From NCBI GenBank assembly GCA_041394285.1, contig JAWKIL010000015.1, positions 94,024 to 158,023 of the forward strand: a stretch of DNA of 64,000 nucleotides, in the 5' to 3' direction. Of the stretch, positions 41,947 through 51,327 are shown in pieces. Position 1 is the first letter of the stretch, and every line of letters starts with the position of its first letter. Position numbers and translations under genes: made by a program. The DNA is from CADEDH01 sp041394285. Lineage in GTDB: Bacteria > Actinomycetota > Acidimicrobiia > Acidimicrobiales > SZUA-35. The notes beneath the pieces were generated by a model. It searched no databases, was not told the DNA's origin, and saw nothing but the letters and a program-made list of their open reading frames with translations.

Positions 41947-42509
41947 AGCTTGCGGGCCAGCACCTCGGCCGTGTGCCGGCCGTCCAGGCTCCAGCCCTCC
42001 TGGTAGAGCACGATCGACAGGCCGCCCCCGAGCAGCGAAGGCATCTCGCCGTCGTCGAGCAGGTACTGGGCGCTCGGGTGCTCGTGCCGCTCCAGATTGG
42101 ACCGGGTGGCGATCGACAGCCCCAGCAACCCGCCGTCGGCCAGTTGCTCGGCGAAGGCCGGGAACAGCGCCCGGTCGAGGTAGTTGAAGCAGGTGATCAC
42201 GTCCCACGGGCCGGCCGGGAACGGCTCGGCGACCAGGTCGATCTGCAGGGTGGTGAGCGGGATCCGGTTGCGGGCGGCCCGCTCCTCGGCCATCCCCAGG
42301 GCCACGTCGGACACGTCGGCCACGGTCACGTCGAGGCCCCGGGCGGCCAGGATGGCCCCGGCCTGGCCGTCGCCCCCGGCCACGTCGATGGCCCGCCCCG
42401 AGCGGGGGAACAGATGCAGGTTGCGGCCGAGCAGCAGCGGAGTGCCGGCCGGCTCCTCGTTGCGGTACCGGGCGTTCCATCGCTCACGATCCGACGTTGG
42501 GGCAGTCAC
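41943..42509 (-). CDS. Class I SAM-dependent methyltransferase
   Basis: 188 residues. Motif I is AIDVAGGDGQAG, which binds S-adenosylmethionine; VTVADVSDVAL is the acidic motif II and ITCFNYLDR the post-motif region. The N-terminal ERWNARYRNE resembles the TehB/thiol-methyltransferase branch, whose members methylate chalcogen or thiol substrates. A role in selenium or thiol methylation is conceivable but unsupported beyond this resemblance. It is coupled to the F420/PPOX gene and divergent from the aminotransferase gene. Confidence 0.8.
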   Translation of the reverse strand: MTAPTSDRERWNARYRNEEPAGTPLLLGRNLHLFPRSGRAIDVAGGDGQAGAILAARGLDVTVADVSDVALGMAEERAARNRIPLTTLQIDLVAEPFPAGPWDVITCFNYLDRALFPAFAEQLADGGLLGLSIATRSNLERHEHPSAQYLLDDGEMPSLLGGGLSIVLYQEGWSLDGRHTAEVLARKL

Positions 42510-42564
42510 GCTCCGGTCTCCTCTGCACGTTCTGCCGACACGGCGCTGATAGGTTCTCGACAGT

Positions 42565-43866
42565 ATGGACGATCATCGTTCCCGCGCCGACGAGCTGGCC
42601 AACCGGTACCGGTCGGTGCTCCCGTCGTGGGTCAAGCCGCTCTACGCCGAGCCGATCGTGGTGGACCGGGGAGAAGGGAGCTGGATCTACGACCTGGCCG
42701 GCTCCCGCTACCTCGATTTCTTCGGCGGTGTGCTCACCACGATGATCGGTCACAGCGTCCCCGAGGTCACCGCCGCCGTCCAGGCCCAGGCGGCCAAGGT
42801 GATGCACACCTCCACCCTCTACCTGTCGGAGCCCATGATCGAGCTGGCGGCGGAGATCGCAGCCGTCTCGGGGATCCCCGACGCCAAGGTGTTCTTCACC
42901 ACGTCGGGCACGGAGGCGAACGATACCGCCCTCCTGCTGGCCACCACCTACCGGCGGTCGAACCAGGTGCTGGCTATGCGCAACAGCTACCACGGCCGCT
43001 CCTTCTCGGCCATGTCGATAACGGGCCACCGGTCGTGGTCGGCCTCCAGCTTCTCCGGTCTCAGCGTGAGCTTCGTCCACGGGGGCTACCGCCTCCGGAG
43101 CCCGTTCCGGGACCTCGACGACGAGGCCTACACGCAGGCCTGCGTGGCCGACCTGGTGCAGATCATCGACATGACCACCTCGGGTGACGTGGCCTGCCTG
43201 ATCGCCGAGCCCATCCAGGGCGTGGGCGGGTTCGCCGTTCCGCCCGACGGGTTCTTCGGGGCCATGAAGAAGGAGCTCGACAACCATCAGATCCTGTTCG
43301 TGGCCGACGAGGTGCAGACCGGCTGGGGCCGCACCGGCGACCACTTCTGGGGCTACCAGGCCCACGGGATCGTCCCCGACATCCTGACCTTCGCCAAGGG
43401 GGTGGGCAACGGGATCACCCTGGCCGGGGTGGTGGCCCGGGCCGATGTGATGGACTGCATCCAGGCCGTGTCGTTCTCCACCTTCGGCGGCAACCCACTG
43501 TCGGCCGCCGCCGGCCGGGCCACCCTGCGCTATGTGCTCGACCACGATCTCCAGGGCAACGCCAAGGTGATGGGGGAGCGCCTCCGGGCCGGTCTCGACG
43601 CTCTGGTGGACGCCACCCCGTGGCTGGCCGAGGCCCGGGGTCGGGGCCTGATGCAGGCGGTGGAGATGGTGCACCCGGGCACGATCGAACCCGACGCCGC
43701 CCGGTCCAACGCCGTGCTGGAGGCGTGCCGGGCCGAGGGGCTGCTGGTGGGCAAGGGCGGCCTGTACGGCAACGTGATCCGGATCGCCCCGATGCTCACC
43801 GTGACCGCCGAGGAGATCGACGAGGGCCTGCGGGCGCTGCGGGCCGCGGTGGCCGCCTGCAGCTGA
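42565..43866 (+). CDS. Class III PLP-dependent aminotransferase
   Basis: 433 residues of fold-type I. The PLP lysine is K278 in LTFAKGVGNG, the cofactor-binding DEVQTGWGRTG precedes it, and FTTSGTEANDTAL binds the phosphate. The sequence around the active site resembles alanine-glyoxylate aminotransferase 2 and beta-alanine/omega-amino acid transaminases. It should transfer the amino group of an omega- or alpha-amino acid to pyruvate or glyoxylate in the cytoplasm. TAGGTT lies 9 nt before the ATG. It is followed by the convergent MDMPI gene. Confidence 0.88.
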   Translation: MDDHRSRADELANRYRSVLPSWVKPLYAEPIVVDRGEGSWIYDLAGSRYLDFFGGVLTTMIGHSVPEVTAAVQAQAAKVMHTSTLYLSEPMIELAAEIAAVSGIPDAKVFFTTSGTEANDTALLLATTYRRSNQVLAMRNSYHGRSFSAMSITGHRSWSASSFSGLSVSFVHGGYRLRSPFRDLDDEAYTQACVADLVQIIDMTTSGDVACLIAEPIQGVGGFAVPPDGFFGAMKKELDNHQILFVADEVQTGWGRTGDHFWGYQAHGIVPDILTFAKGVGNGITLAGVVARADVMDCIQAVSFSTFGGNPLSAAAGRATLRYVLDHDLQGNAKVMGERLRAGLDALVDATPWLAEARGRGLMQAVEMVHPGTIEPDAARSNAVLEACRAEGLLVGKGGLYGNVIRIAPMLTVTAEEIDEGLRALRAAVAACS

Positions 43867-43916
43867 TCAACCGGCCGACCGGGGAGCCGATAGGGAGCCG
43901 ATCAGATGATGGCCGA

Positions 43917-44753
43917 TCAGATGGTGAAGGTCAGGTTGGTGACCACCCGGCGGGCCAGCTCCAGATCCCCCTGGAAGGCGATGCCGCCCAACCGGGTCGA
44001 CAGGTTCTGGGCCCGACCTCCGGCCAACCGCATGAACAGGCTCGACGACATCGACACCACCGTGGTGGCCGGGCTCGGCAGCTCGGCGACGATGCGGGCC
44101 CGCTCCTCCACCAGGACGTGGATCTTCCGCCGCACCGGGCCGGTCAGCTCGATCGTGACGCTGCTGCCAGCCGGGGCCGATGCCTTCTTGCCGATGATGT
44201 AGCCCATGGCCAGGATGGCCTCTTCCACCGCGGCCCGGGCGCAGGGCCCGCTCTCGTGGCCGGGCCGGCCCAGGCCCTCTCGGATGTCCTGCTCGTGCAT
44301 CCAGCAGTCGAACAGGCGGATCTGCATGAACCGCCCGTAGGGGGCAGGTCCGACCGGGGTGGGCACGTCGGCGTCGAACTCCCGCTGGGTCATGGCCGCC
44401 AGCGACCGGAGGCGGCTCGCCGTGACCTGGCGGAAGCGGTCGAGCATGGCCGCCGGGCCCAGCTCCACCAGAGACTCCACCCAGGTCTCGTTGAGCTTGC
44501 CGATGTCGTTGTGCACGTGGGCCAGCGCGCCCACATCGATCGCCACGTCGGGTAGCCGGTCACCCTCCAGCATCGACTCGGCCCCGATGATGTGGGCGTA
44601 GACGTCGAACACCGACCACCCCGGCAGCGATGCCGAGGCGTGCCATTCGGCGATCGTCAGGCTGGACCCGAGGTAGTCGAGCGACTTGAACTGGGAGCGC
44701 AGCAGCTCGACGATCGCATCCTTGGCGATGATCGGTTCCTTGGCGATGGTCAT
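43917..44753 (-). CDS. Maleylpyruvate-isomerase-family mycothiol-dependent protein
   Basis: 278 residues from ATG 44753. The DinB-like bundle carries WSVFDVYAHIIGAE and FDCWMHEQDIRE, the metal histidines of the MDMPI N-domain, and a C-terminal SCP2-like half begins near SVTIELTGPV. Members use mycothiol, the actinobacterial thiol, as cofactor for isomerase or transferase chemistry. An upstream in-frame start at 44798 is less likely. The 240 nt between it and the CAP-domain gene contain nothing recognisable. Confidence 0.8.
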   Translation of the reverse strand: MTIAKEPIIAKDAIVELLRSQFKSLDYLGSSLTIAEWHASASLPGWSVFDVYAHIIGAESMLEGDRLPDVAIDVGALAHVHNDIGKLNETWVESLVELGPAAMLDRFRQVTASRLRSLAAMTQREFDADVPTPVGPAPYGRFMQIRLFDCWMHEQDIREGLGRPGHESGPCARAAVEEAILAMGYIIGKKASAPAGSSVTIELTGPVRRKIHVLVEERARIVAELPSPATTVVSMSSSLFMRLAGGRAQNLSTRLGGIAFQGDLELARRVVTNLTFTI

Positions 44754-44995
44754 TGCCTGCGCTAGCCGCCTTACAGCTCTCGATGCCGGGCGGTTCACGG
44801 TGATCCGGGCGGAGGGCGACCCGCTCCGGTCCGGTGCACCGACCAGCCTGCGTAATCAGGGAAACGAGCCCCGGCGCCCGACCCGTACCGCAAGATGTAT
44901 AGCGCAAATCCACCTCGGACTGGTGAAGCAGGCCCCTATGACCTGCCCCTGAGCGGCGCTTTGCTCACGCTATTCAAGCCAGCTTGTGCAAGCCG

Positions 44996-45958
44996 CTAGT
45001 AGTTGTAGAGGTGCGTGCCGTACCAGCCGCGCTCGGACTTCCAGACGCCGACACCTACCTTGAGGTAGGCCCCGGCCATGTTCTGGCTGTGGGCCGGATC
45101 CTCCGACCACAGCCGCTCGAACACCTGGGCCGCCTCCGCCGCCGAGAGCGACGTGTTCGACGTGAACGCGATGTTCTCCCCGTACGGGTTCTCGCTGTGG
45201 GCCAGCTCCCCGGACTCGGCCATGTGGCGGCTCCACTCCCGGGCCAGGGAGTCCAGCGTCGGGTCACGGGTGAGCGCGGCGAGGCTCATCCCGCCCCGGA
45301 GCTCGTTGAGCAAGGTGAACGACTGCTCCTCACCGGCCGTCAGATCCGACTCGGCGGCCGTGGCCGGCGGGGCGTCGACGGTGGGCGTGGGCGACGGGGA
45401 GCCGGCACCCGACACGGCCACGGCGGGCAGCGACTCCACCGGCACCGGCGTGCCGGCCGCCGCCGGGTCGACGGCACCCGGGGCCTGGACGGTGGGCGTG
45501 GGCGACGGCGCCGGCGCCGGCGCAGCGGCGGCCGGGGGCGGTGGGGCGGTGGAGGACGGAGCGGCGGCCGTAGCCACCGCCGGAGCGGCCGGCGGGGCCG
45601 ACGGTGGGGCGGCCACCGGCGGGGCGGCGGCCACACCTCCCAGGCCGACCGCCGGGGCACTGGCGCCGCCGCTCCCGAGGTCGGCCCGCACGGCGGCGGG
45701 ATCGGTCACGGCGGTCTGGTCGGCCGGGAGCGGATCGGCCCCCTGGCCCGTGGCCACCTGGGACAGGTCCACCTCCGGCGACACCGTGTCGTCCCCCTGG
45801 CCGCAGGCCGTCCCGGCCAGCGATGCCACCAGCACCAGAGCGGCCAGCCGGGCCAGGCGGGCCCGGCTCGGGGTCGCGGTGGGCCGGGCGGCCGCCACCG
45901 CCGGAACCCTGGCGGGATCGGATGACGTGGGATCGGATGACACGGGGGGAACCGACAT
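44996..45958 (-). CDS. Secreted CAP-domain (SCP/PR1-like) protein
   Basis: 320 residues from ATG 45958, preceded by AGGAGAG. A hydrophobic signal (LARLAALVLVASLAGTAC) at about residues 34-51 ends in a Cys, so lipoprotein anchoring is possible although the lipobox is imperfect. A long Ala/Pro/Thr-rich linker follows, holding two PSPTPTV repeats. The C-terminal ~115 residues form the CAP domain: LLNELRGG, AREWSRHMAESGELAHS, GENIAF, W-SEDPAHSQNM and a final YGTHLYNY. Bacterial CAP proteins act outside the cell; their targets are mostly unknown. Confidence 0.87.
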   Translation of the reverse strand: MSVPPVSSDPTSSDPARVPAVAAARPTATPSRARLARLAALVLVASLAGTACGQGDDTVSPEVDLSQVATGQGADPLPADQTAVTDPAAVRADLGSGGASAPAVGLGGVAAAPPVAAPPSAPPAAPAVATAAAPSSTAPPPPAAAAPAPAPSPTPTVQAPGAVDPAAAGTPVPVESLPAVAVSGAGSPSPTPTVDAPPATAAESDLTAGEEQSFTLLNELRGGMSLAALTRDPTLDSLAREWSRHMAESGELAHSENPYGENIAFTSNTSLSAAEAAQVFERLWSEDPAHSQNMAGAYLKVGVGVWKSERGWYGTHLYNY

Positions 45959-46330
45959 TGGCTCTCCTGGGGCTGGGCGTACGAGAACAGAAGGTCGGTG
46001 TACCCATGACCCGCAACCGGCGACGCAGTGGGCGATGATACCCATACCTGACGACCGAGAGGTGTATGTACTGGGAAAAATCACCTAGTCGACGGATGAT
46101 CAGGCACGTCCAGAGCGGGCGGCAACGGGGGCCGGACCAGACCCGGTCCGGTGTCCGGACCGGGTCGACGGTCGGCGACAGGCCCATTCGGGGCAAGCCG
46201 ACACCAGGCACCACCGCCGTCGGAAGGTACCTGGGGCCGGCTCGGCTCCCGGCAGATCCTCCCGACTGTAGAGACCGGGTGGACCTGGCGGCCGAGGCTG
46301 TCGCCCCTGGCCGCTGGGCTCAGGATGGCA
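45959..46330. other. 372-nt intergenic region between the CAP gene and the BTAD regulator
   Basis: No open frame here looks coding. It holds the promoter of the CAP-domain gene (read leftwards) and the 3' region of the BTAD gene, including the hairpin at 46140-46166. An A/T-richer patch around 46060-46100 is the likely promoter area; I cannot point to a riboswitch. Confidence 0.5.
46140..46166 (-). terminator. 12-bp perfect hairpin downstream of the BTAD gene
   Basis: 46140-46151 and 46155-46166 pair perfectly (core ACCCGGTCCGG / CCGGACCGGGT) around the loop TGT, about 165 nt past the BTAD stop codon on that strand. Confidence 0.6.
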
Positions 46331-49300
46331 TCACCGGGTTGCGAACCGATTGGAGGTCGATTGGAGGCCGGCGGCACCGGTGGGCCCGGTCAGGGCGGGC
46401 GGCGGAACCAGCGACGTGCCGGGGCCGACCGCCCACCGGTCGAGCCAGCCGACAGTGGCGGGGGCGGTGGCGGCGAGCGCCGAAGCCGCCGCCTCGTGGC
46501 GGCGTCGACCCTCCCCGTCGCCGGTCGTCGCCGCTGCCTCGGCCAGGCCGATCTGTGCCCGGATCTGCCAGGTGAGAGCCCCGTGGCGCCGGGCGATGCC
46601 GTCGGCCCGGTCGAACAGGGCGGCGGCCGTTCCCGGATCGCCGGCGGCCAGCGCGCCGACGCCCCGGAACCAGTCGACCGGCCCGAGCACGGCCAATCCG
46701 GCCACGGAGCTGACGACGGCCGGGCCCGGATCGAGCCGGCGGCCGAAGTGGTCGATCGCCGGGCCGTGCCCGGCCCGGGCCGCTGCCAGCAGCAGCAGGC
46801 ACCGTTCGGCCCGACCCCATCGGCCCGGTGCCCGAGGGGAGAGGTCGGGGCGTTCCGGCCCCGGCCCGGTGGCTCCCGGGGGCCGCAGGTCGAGCGGCAT
46901 CTCCAACTCGATGTCGACGTCGCCGGCCAGCCCGGAACCCGGGGGCCCGAGGGCGCGGCCAACCGGGCCCGGCGGCCCCCCGGCCAGCGGATCGAGGTCG
47001 AGGGCCCGGTCGAGGAGCGCGCCGGCCCGGGCCGGGTGACCATCCTCGGCGGCGGCGACCGCCAGCCACACCAGCAGCTCGCCGGCCCCGGCCGACCCCG
47101 CCGCCTCCGCTTCCAGGGCCTCCGAGCCTCCCCACTCCCACAAAGCCTGGCATCGCAGCCAGCGGATGGCCCCCGGCGCGATGCCGCTACGGACACCCCA
47201 CAGGGCCAGACGATCGATCAGCTCGGCTGCCGGTCCGTCCAGCCGACCGCGGGCCAGGCCCGCTCCCAGCGCCGTGAGCGTCCGGTCGAGGTCGAGCACC
47301 GATCGGGGCGGCCCCTGGGACCGGGCCGGTGTGGCCGGCGCCGGCGGCTGTTCGGCCGCGTCCTGGTCCTGGTCGGCCACCGGTCCTGGCGTCGGTACCG
47401 GACCGGGACCGTCGAGGCCGGCCACCACCGTGAGGCGCCGGGCCAGGAGGCGATCGTGCTCGGCGGAGGACGCGGAGCCGGCTCCGCTGACCGGCGCGGG
47501 GCCGGTGGCCAGGACGGCGAGGTCTTCGTCGCTCCCGGTCTCCAGCGCGGCCAGGGCCCGTTCCCGCCATGCGGCGGCGGCCAGTTCGGGGCGGCCGGCC
47601 CCGTGGTCGTCGCCGGAGCCGGGCCGGGGGAGCTCGGGAGCGGCTGCCCGGCCGTCCAGCCGGGCCCGGCGGGTGGCCAGCACCGCCCACCACCCACCGT
47701 CCTGGGCGTCCGTGTCGGCGTCGCCGCCCTCCCCGAGCGAGATGTCGGCGGCGGCGTCGGCCGCATCATCGGGGGAGCCGCTCCAGGCGACAGCGGAGAA
47801 CGCCGGGCCCCACGGGTGGGGGCCAGTGCCGGCCAGCAGGGCCAGGGCCTCGGCGTCGGGCCCGCCGGCCCGGCGGGCGAGGCTCCGGGCCAGGGTGGCG
47901 GCCCGGCGCCGGCGGTCGGTCTCGCCCCGGAGTCGGGCCACCTGCGCCTCGAACAGCGCCAGCTCGGCACCCAGCACCTCGGCACCCTCGAGGCCGCACA
48001 CCACCTCCAGGCTCGGCGCCACCAGCGCCTCGGCCTCGGCCAGCAGCTCGAACGACGTCGACTCACGCAGGGCCAGCAGGGCGAAGCGGGCCGCCAGCAG
48101 CGACGTCCCGACCGAGCGGGCCCGGGCGAAGTGGTGAACCAGCTCGATCGGCGGCCCGCCGGCCCGCCACAGAGCGTGGGCCAGGGCGGCGTGCAACCGG
48201 GCCAGGCGGGGCCCGGTCAGGGCGGCGGTGAGGGCCCGGGCAGCCACCGGATGGACGAACCGGTAGGTGCGCTCCTGCGGGCTGTCGGCCAGCAGGCCGG
48301 CCTGAACCGCCTGTTCGAGTGCGTCCTCGACCTCGGCCAGGGGCAGCTCCACCGCTTCGGCCACCACCTCGGCGGTCAGCGGTGTGCGGCTCAGGGCGGC
48401 CACGGTGAGCACGGCGAGCGCCGACGGATGGGCCCGTTCGGCCCGCAGGGCTATCTGTTCCTGGACCGTGGTGGGGGGCGCCGGCCCGAGGACGGAGGCC
48501 AGCACGTCGTCGGGTCCGGGGGGCCAGGGGCCCGGCGCTGCCCACTCCACGACCGACTGCAGCATCTGGCGCACGAGGAACGGGTTGCCGGCCGTGGCCT
48601 GGCGCAGGGCCGATGCCAACACGGACGGCTCGGGCAGGTCGGGGCGCAATGCAGCCGCCAGGTCGGCCACCGCCTCCACCGGCAGGCCGTCCAGCTCGAT
48701 GCGGTGCATGCCGGGCAGACGGGTCAGGTCCCGCAGGGCCCGGCGGGCCGACGATGGGCCGGCCTCGGTGTGGCGCCAGGCCACGGCGAACGCCACCCGA
48801 TCGGCGCTGAGGGCCGGTCCGGCGAAGGCCAGCAACTCCACCGATGCCTCGTCGGCCCACTGGGCGTCGTCGATCACCACCAGGATCGGCCGGCGAGCAG
48901 CCAACTGCCGGAGGTACCGGACGATGGCGGGAAACAGGGCCGTGGCCTCGCCCGGGTCGCGGGGCGGTGCGGGCGAGCGGCCATCGGGGCCGCCACCGTC
49001 GGCCGGTCCGGCCACCAGCCCCGCCCGCACCAGCTCGCTCAGCGCATGATCGGGCCCGGCTGGTGCATCGGGATCATCGGTTCCGGTCACGGCGCTGTCG
49101 AGGGCGGCCAGGTGCTGCAGTATCTGACTCCACGGCCACAGCACCTGCGACTGGGCCACCTCCCGGCACCGGCCCCAGGCCACCGCCGCCCCGGCGCTGG
49201 CTCCCCGATCGGCCACCTTGCCCAGCAGGGCCGACTTGCCGCTGCCGGGCTCACCGGTGATCACCACCGTGGCCGAGCGGCCCTGGTCCAGGGCCACCTC

Positions 49301-50536
49301 CAGCCCGGCCAGCACGGCCAGCTCACGGGTCCGGCCCAGCACGAGGTCGATCCCCGGATCGGGCACCCCGTCGCCGCCGGGACCGCCTTCTCCCGGTGAC
49401 GGCCCGCCGGCGTCGCCTGTTACGGCCACCCCGGCGGCGACGGCCGGGCCGGGTACCGGCGCCCCCCGGCCTTCGCCGACCGCGGCACCGGCGTCGTCGT
49501 TGTCGTCGTCGAGCAGTGGGCCGCCGTCCGACGCCATGGCGGCCGCACCGTCGCCATCGCCCGACGGCGGGGCGCCGGCCCGGTCGAGGGGCGGCGACGT
49601 CGGGGGCAGGCCGCCGTCGGGGGCGGCGGCCGGGCCTGGGCCGTCCGGGCTTGCGCCGTCGGGGGCGGGGACGGTCGGATGCTCAGCGGCCGGGGCGACG
49701 GCAGCGGGCACCGGGGCGGAGACCCCGGCCGTCAGCAGCGACGGATCATGGGTGAGGATCTTGTGCTCGAGCGCCTGGACCCGGGGCCCGGGGTCGATCC
49801 CGAGCTGCTCGACGAGCAGGCTGCGGAGACGCTGGCAGGCGGCCAGCGCTTCGGACTGGCGCCCGGCGCGGTACAGGGCCAGCATGGCCAGCTCGGTGAG
49901 GCGCTCCCGCTGGGGGTGCTCGGCCAGGACCGCCTCCAGGTCGGGGGCCAGGGCCTCGTGCTCCCCGAGGGCAAGGCGGGCCTCGAACCACTGCTCGGTG
50001 GCGACCAGGCGCAGCTCGGCCAGGCGGGAGCGGTAAGCCATGAGGGCGTCGGTGTCGACCAGCCCCTCGCACGGCTCGCCCCGCCACAGGCGCAGAGCGG
50101 AGGCCAGGTGCGAGCCGGCGAGCCCCGGCTCGCCCCGGCCCAGCGCGCTGCGTCCCTGGGCCACGAGCTGCTCGAAGCGGTGGGCGTCGATGGCGCCGGG
50201 ATCCACGGCCAACCGGTAGCCGGGTGCGATGCTCTCTATGCAGCTCTGACGGTCACCCGGGTGCCGGGCCGGCTCGATGCTGCGACGGAGGTTCGAGATG
50301 TAGCTGCGGATCGCCACCTCGGGACGGGCCGGCAGATCGCCGTCCCACACGCTCTCGGCCAGCTGCTCCATGGAGACCACCTGCCCGGGCGCGAGCAGCA
50401 GCCGGGCCAGCACGGCCACCTGGCGGGGGCCGCCCAGGCGCACAGCGCTGCCGGCCACGGTGACCACCAGGGGACCGAGCAGATCGAAGGAGGTTGAAGC
50501 AGGATGGTTGGCCATTGCGGCGGCGGGATCGGGCAT
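46331..50536 (-). CDS. Giant BTAD-domain transcriptional regulator with AAA ATPase
   Basis: About 1401 residues from ATG 50536 (ATG 50515 also possible). Order: winged-helix DNA-binding domain (about 15-110: FDLLGPLVV, VSMEQLAESVW), bacterial transcriptional activation domain (about 115-270), a Pro/Gly/Ala-rich linker, then an AAA/NB-ARC-like ATPase with Walker A GEPGSGKSALL near 430 and Walker B LVVIDDAQWAD near 552. The long helical remainder resembles TPR/MalT-type repeats but is compositionally biased. No LuxR-type HTH at the end. This is the SARP/AfsR-like architecture. No biosynthetic cluster adjoins, so its target is unknown. Confidence 0.82.
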   Translation of the reverse strand: MPDPAAAMANHPASTSFDLLGPLVVTVAGSAVRLGGPRQVAVLARLLLAPGQVVSMEQLAESVWDGDLPARPEVAIRSYISNLRRSIEPARHPGDRQSCIESIAPGYRLAVDPGAIDAHRFEQLVAQGRSALGRGEPGLAGSHLASALRLWRGEPCEGLVDTDALMAYRSRLAELRLVATEQWFEARLALGEHEALAPDLEAVLAEHPQRERLTELAMLALYRAGRQSEALAACQRLRSLLVEQLGIDPGPRVQALEHKILTHDPSLLTAGVSAPVPAAVAPAAEHPTVPAPDGASPDGPGPAAAPDGGLPPTSPPLDRAGAPPSGDGDGAAAMASDGGPLLDDDNDDAGAAVGEGRGAPVPGPAVAAGVAVTGDAGGPSPGEGGPGGDGVPDPGIDLVLGRTRELAVLAGLEVALDQGRSATVVITGEPGSGKSALLGKVADRGASAGAAVAWGRCREVAQSQVLWPWSQILQHLAALDSAVTGTDDPDAPAGPDHALSELVRAGLVAGPADGGGPDGRSPAPPRDPGEATALFPAIVRYLRQLAARRPILVVIDDAQWADEASVELLAFAGPALSADRVAFAVAWRHTEAGPSSARRALRDLTRLPGMHRIELDGLPVEAVADLAAALRPDLPEPSVLASALRQATAGNPFLVRQMLQSVVEWAAPGPWPPGPDDVLASVLGPAPPTTVQEQIALRAERAHPSALAVLTVAALSRTPLTAEVVAEAVELPLAEVEDALEQAVQAGLLADSPQERTYRFVHPVAARALTAALTGPRLARLHAALAHALWRAGGPPIELVHHFARARSVGTSLLAARFALLALRESTSFELLAEAEALVAPSLEVVCGLEGAEVLGAELALFEAQVARLRGETDRRRRAATLARSLARRAGGPDAEALALLAGTGPHPWGPAFSAVAWSGSPDDAADAAADISLGEGGDADTDAQDGGWWAVLATRRARLDGRAAAPELPRPGSGDDHGAGRPELAAAAWRERALAALETGSDEDLAVLATGPAPVSGAGSASSAEHDRLLARRLTVVAGLDGPGPVPTPGPVADQDQDAAEQPPAPATPARSQGPPRSVLDLDRTLTALGAGLARGRLDGPAAELIDRLALWGVRSGIAPGAIRWLRCQALWEWGGSEALEAEAAGSAGAGELLVWLAVAAAEDGHPARAGALLDRALDLDPLAGGPPGPVGRALGPPGSGLAGDVDIELEMPLDLRPPGATGPGPERPDLSPRAPGRWGRAERCLLLLAAARAGHGPAIDHFGRRLDPGPAVVSSVAGLAVLGPVDWFRGVGALAAGDPGTAAALFDRADGIARRHGALTWQIRAQIGLAEAAATTGDGEGRRRHEAAASALAATAPATVGWLDRWAVGPGTSLVPPPALTGPTGAAGLQSTSNRFATR

Positions 50537-50736
50537 TGGCGCGTGCGGGTTCGGATCGACCGGACCGGCGCCACGTCGTCTCGTCAACGACCTGTCGTCG
50601 GGCACGGCAGCAGGACGACCAGGTCGGGTGCCCCACGTCGAACCGGACGCCACTGTAGGGCCGGCACCCCATCGCGCCAATCCGCCGATCGACCCAGCGA
50701 TACTCCAAAATGGAACGGTCGGCCGGGGGCCGCGAT

Positions 50737-51264
50737 CTAGGCGGCTTCCAGGACCTCGACGAGGAGCTCGAGGGCGGCTTCGGCGAAGCGGACCATGTTG
50801 GCGGCCCGGTCGTCGAGCCCGGTGAGCACGTGGCGGGTGACCTCGCGGGGCCCGGACACGGCGAGCCAGGCGTGGCCGGCGGGGTCGCCGTAGCGGTTGG
50901 GCGGACCGGCGGCCCCACCCTCGCCGATGCCCCAGGTGGAACCGATCACGGCCACGATCGACTGGGCCAGGAAGCGGGCGAAGGGCTCGCTGGCCCCCCG
51001 CATGCCTTCCGGTCGCGGCACGGCATCGCCGAGCAGACCCTTGATCCCCTGGAACGTGTAGCAGACGCCGCCCCCGAGGTAGTAGGCCGAGGCGCCGGGC
51101 ACCGACAGCAGCGTGGCCGAGATCAGCCCGCCGGCCGACCCCTCGGCCACGGCGATCGACTCGCCCCGGGCCTTGAGCAGCTCGCCGGCTCTGATGCCGA
51201 GCTCGGCCAGGTGGGCGCTGCCGATCGGGCCCGGGGCGCCAGCGGCGTTCTCGTTGTCGGCCAT
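50737..51264 (-). CDS. CinA C-terminal-domain-like protein
   Basis: 175 residues. IAVAEGSAGGLISATLLSVP and YYLGGGVCYTFQGIKGLLG match the CinA/PncC nicotinamide-nucleotide deamidase fold, in which the usual motif is AESCTGGL. Here the position of the catalytic serine is glycine, and the serine is shifted by one, so activity is uncertain. The start follows a GGGAGA box. The region from 50537 to 50736 upstream of the BTAD gene holds nothing else. Confidence 0.7.
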   Translation of the reverse strand: MADNENAAGAPGPIGSAHLAELGIRAGELLKARGESIAVAEGSAGGLISATLLSVPGASAYYLGGGVCYTFQGIKGLLGDAVPRPEGMRGASEPFARFLAQSIVAVIGSTWGIGEGGAAGPPNRYGDPAGHAWLAVSGPREVTRHVLTGLDDRAANMVRFAEAALELLVEVLEAA

Positions 51265-51327
51265 GGTTGGTCTCCCTCTCTCGTTCGATGCGATGGCTGG
51301 GCGGGCCGACGCCGGATGGCGCCGGGC

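Noticed and set aside
45959..46330. c-di-AMP (ydaO-type) riboswitch upstream of the secreted CAP-domain gene
   Set aside because: The characteristic conserved segments of that riboswitch are absent on the minus strand.
46151..49399. Long plus-strand open frame opposite the BTAD regulator
   Set aside because: Low-complexity Gly/Gln/Pro/Arg product with no domain; the opposite strand carries winged-helix, BTAD and Walker motifs.
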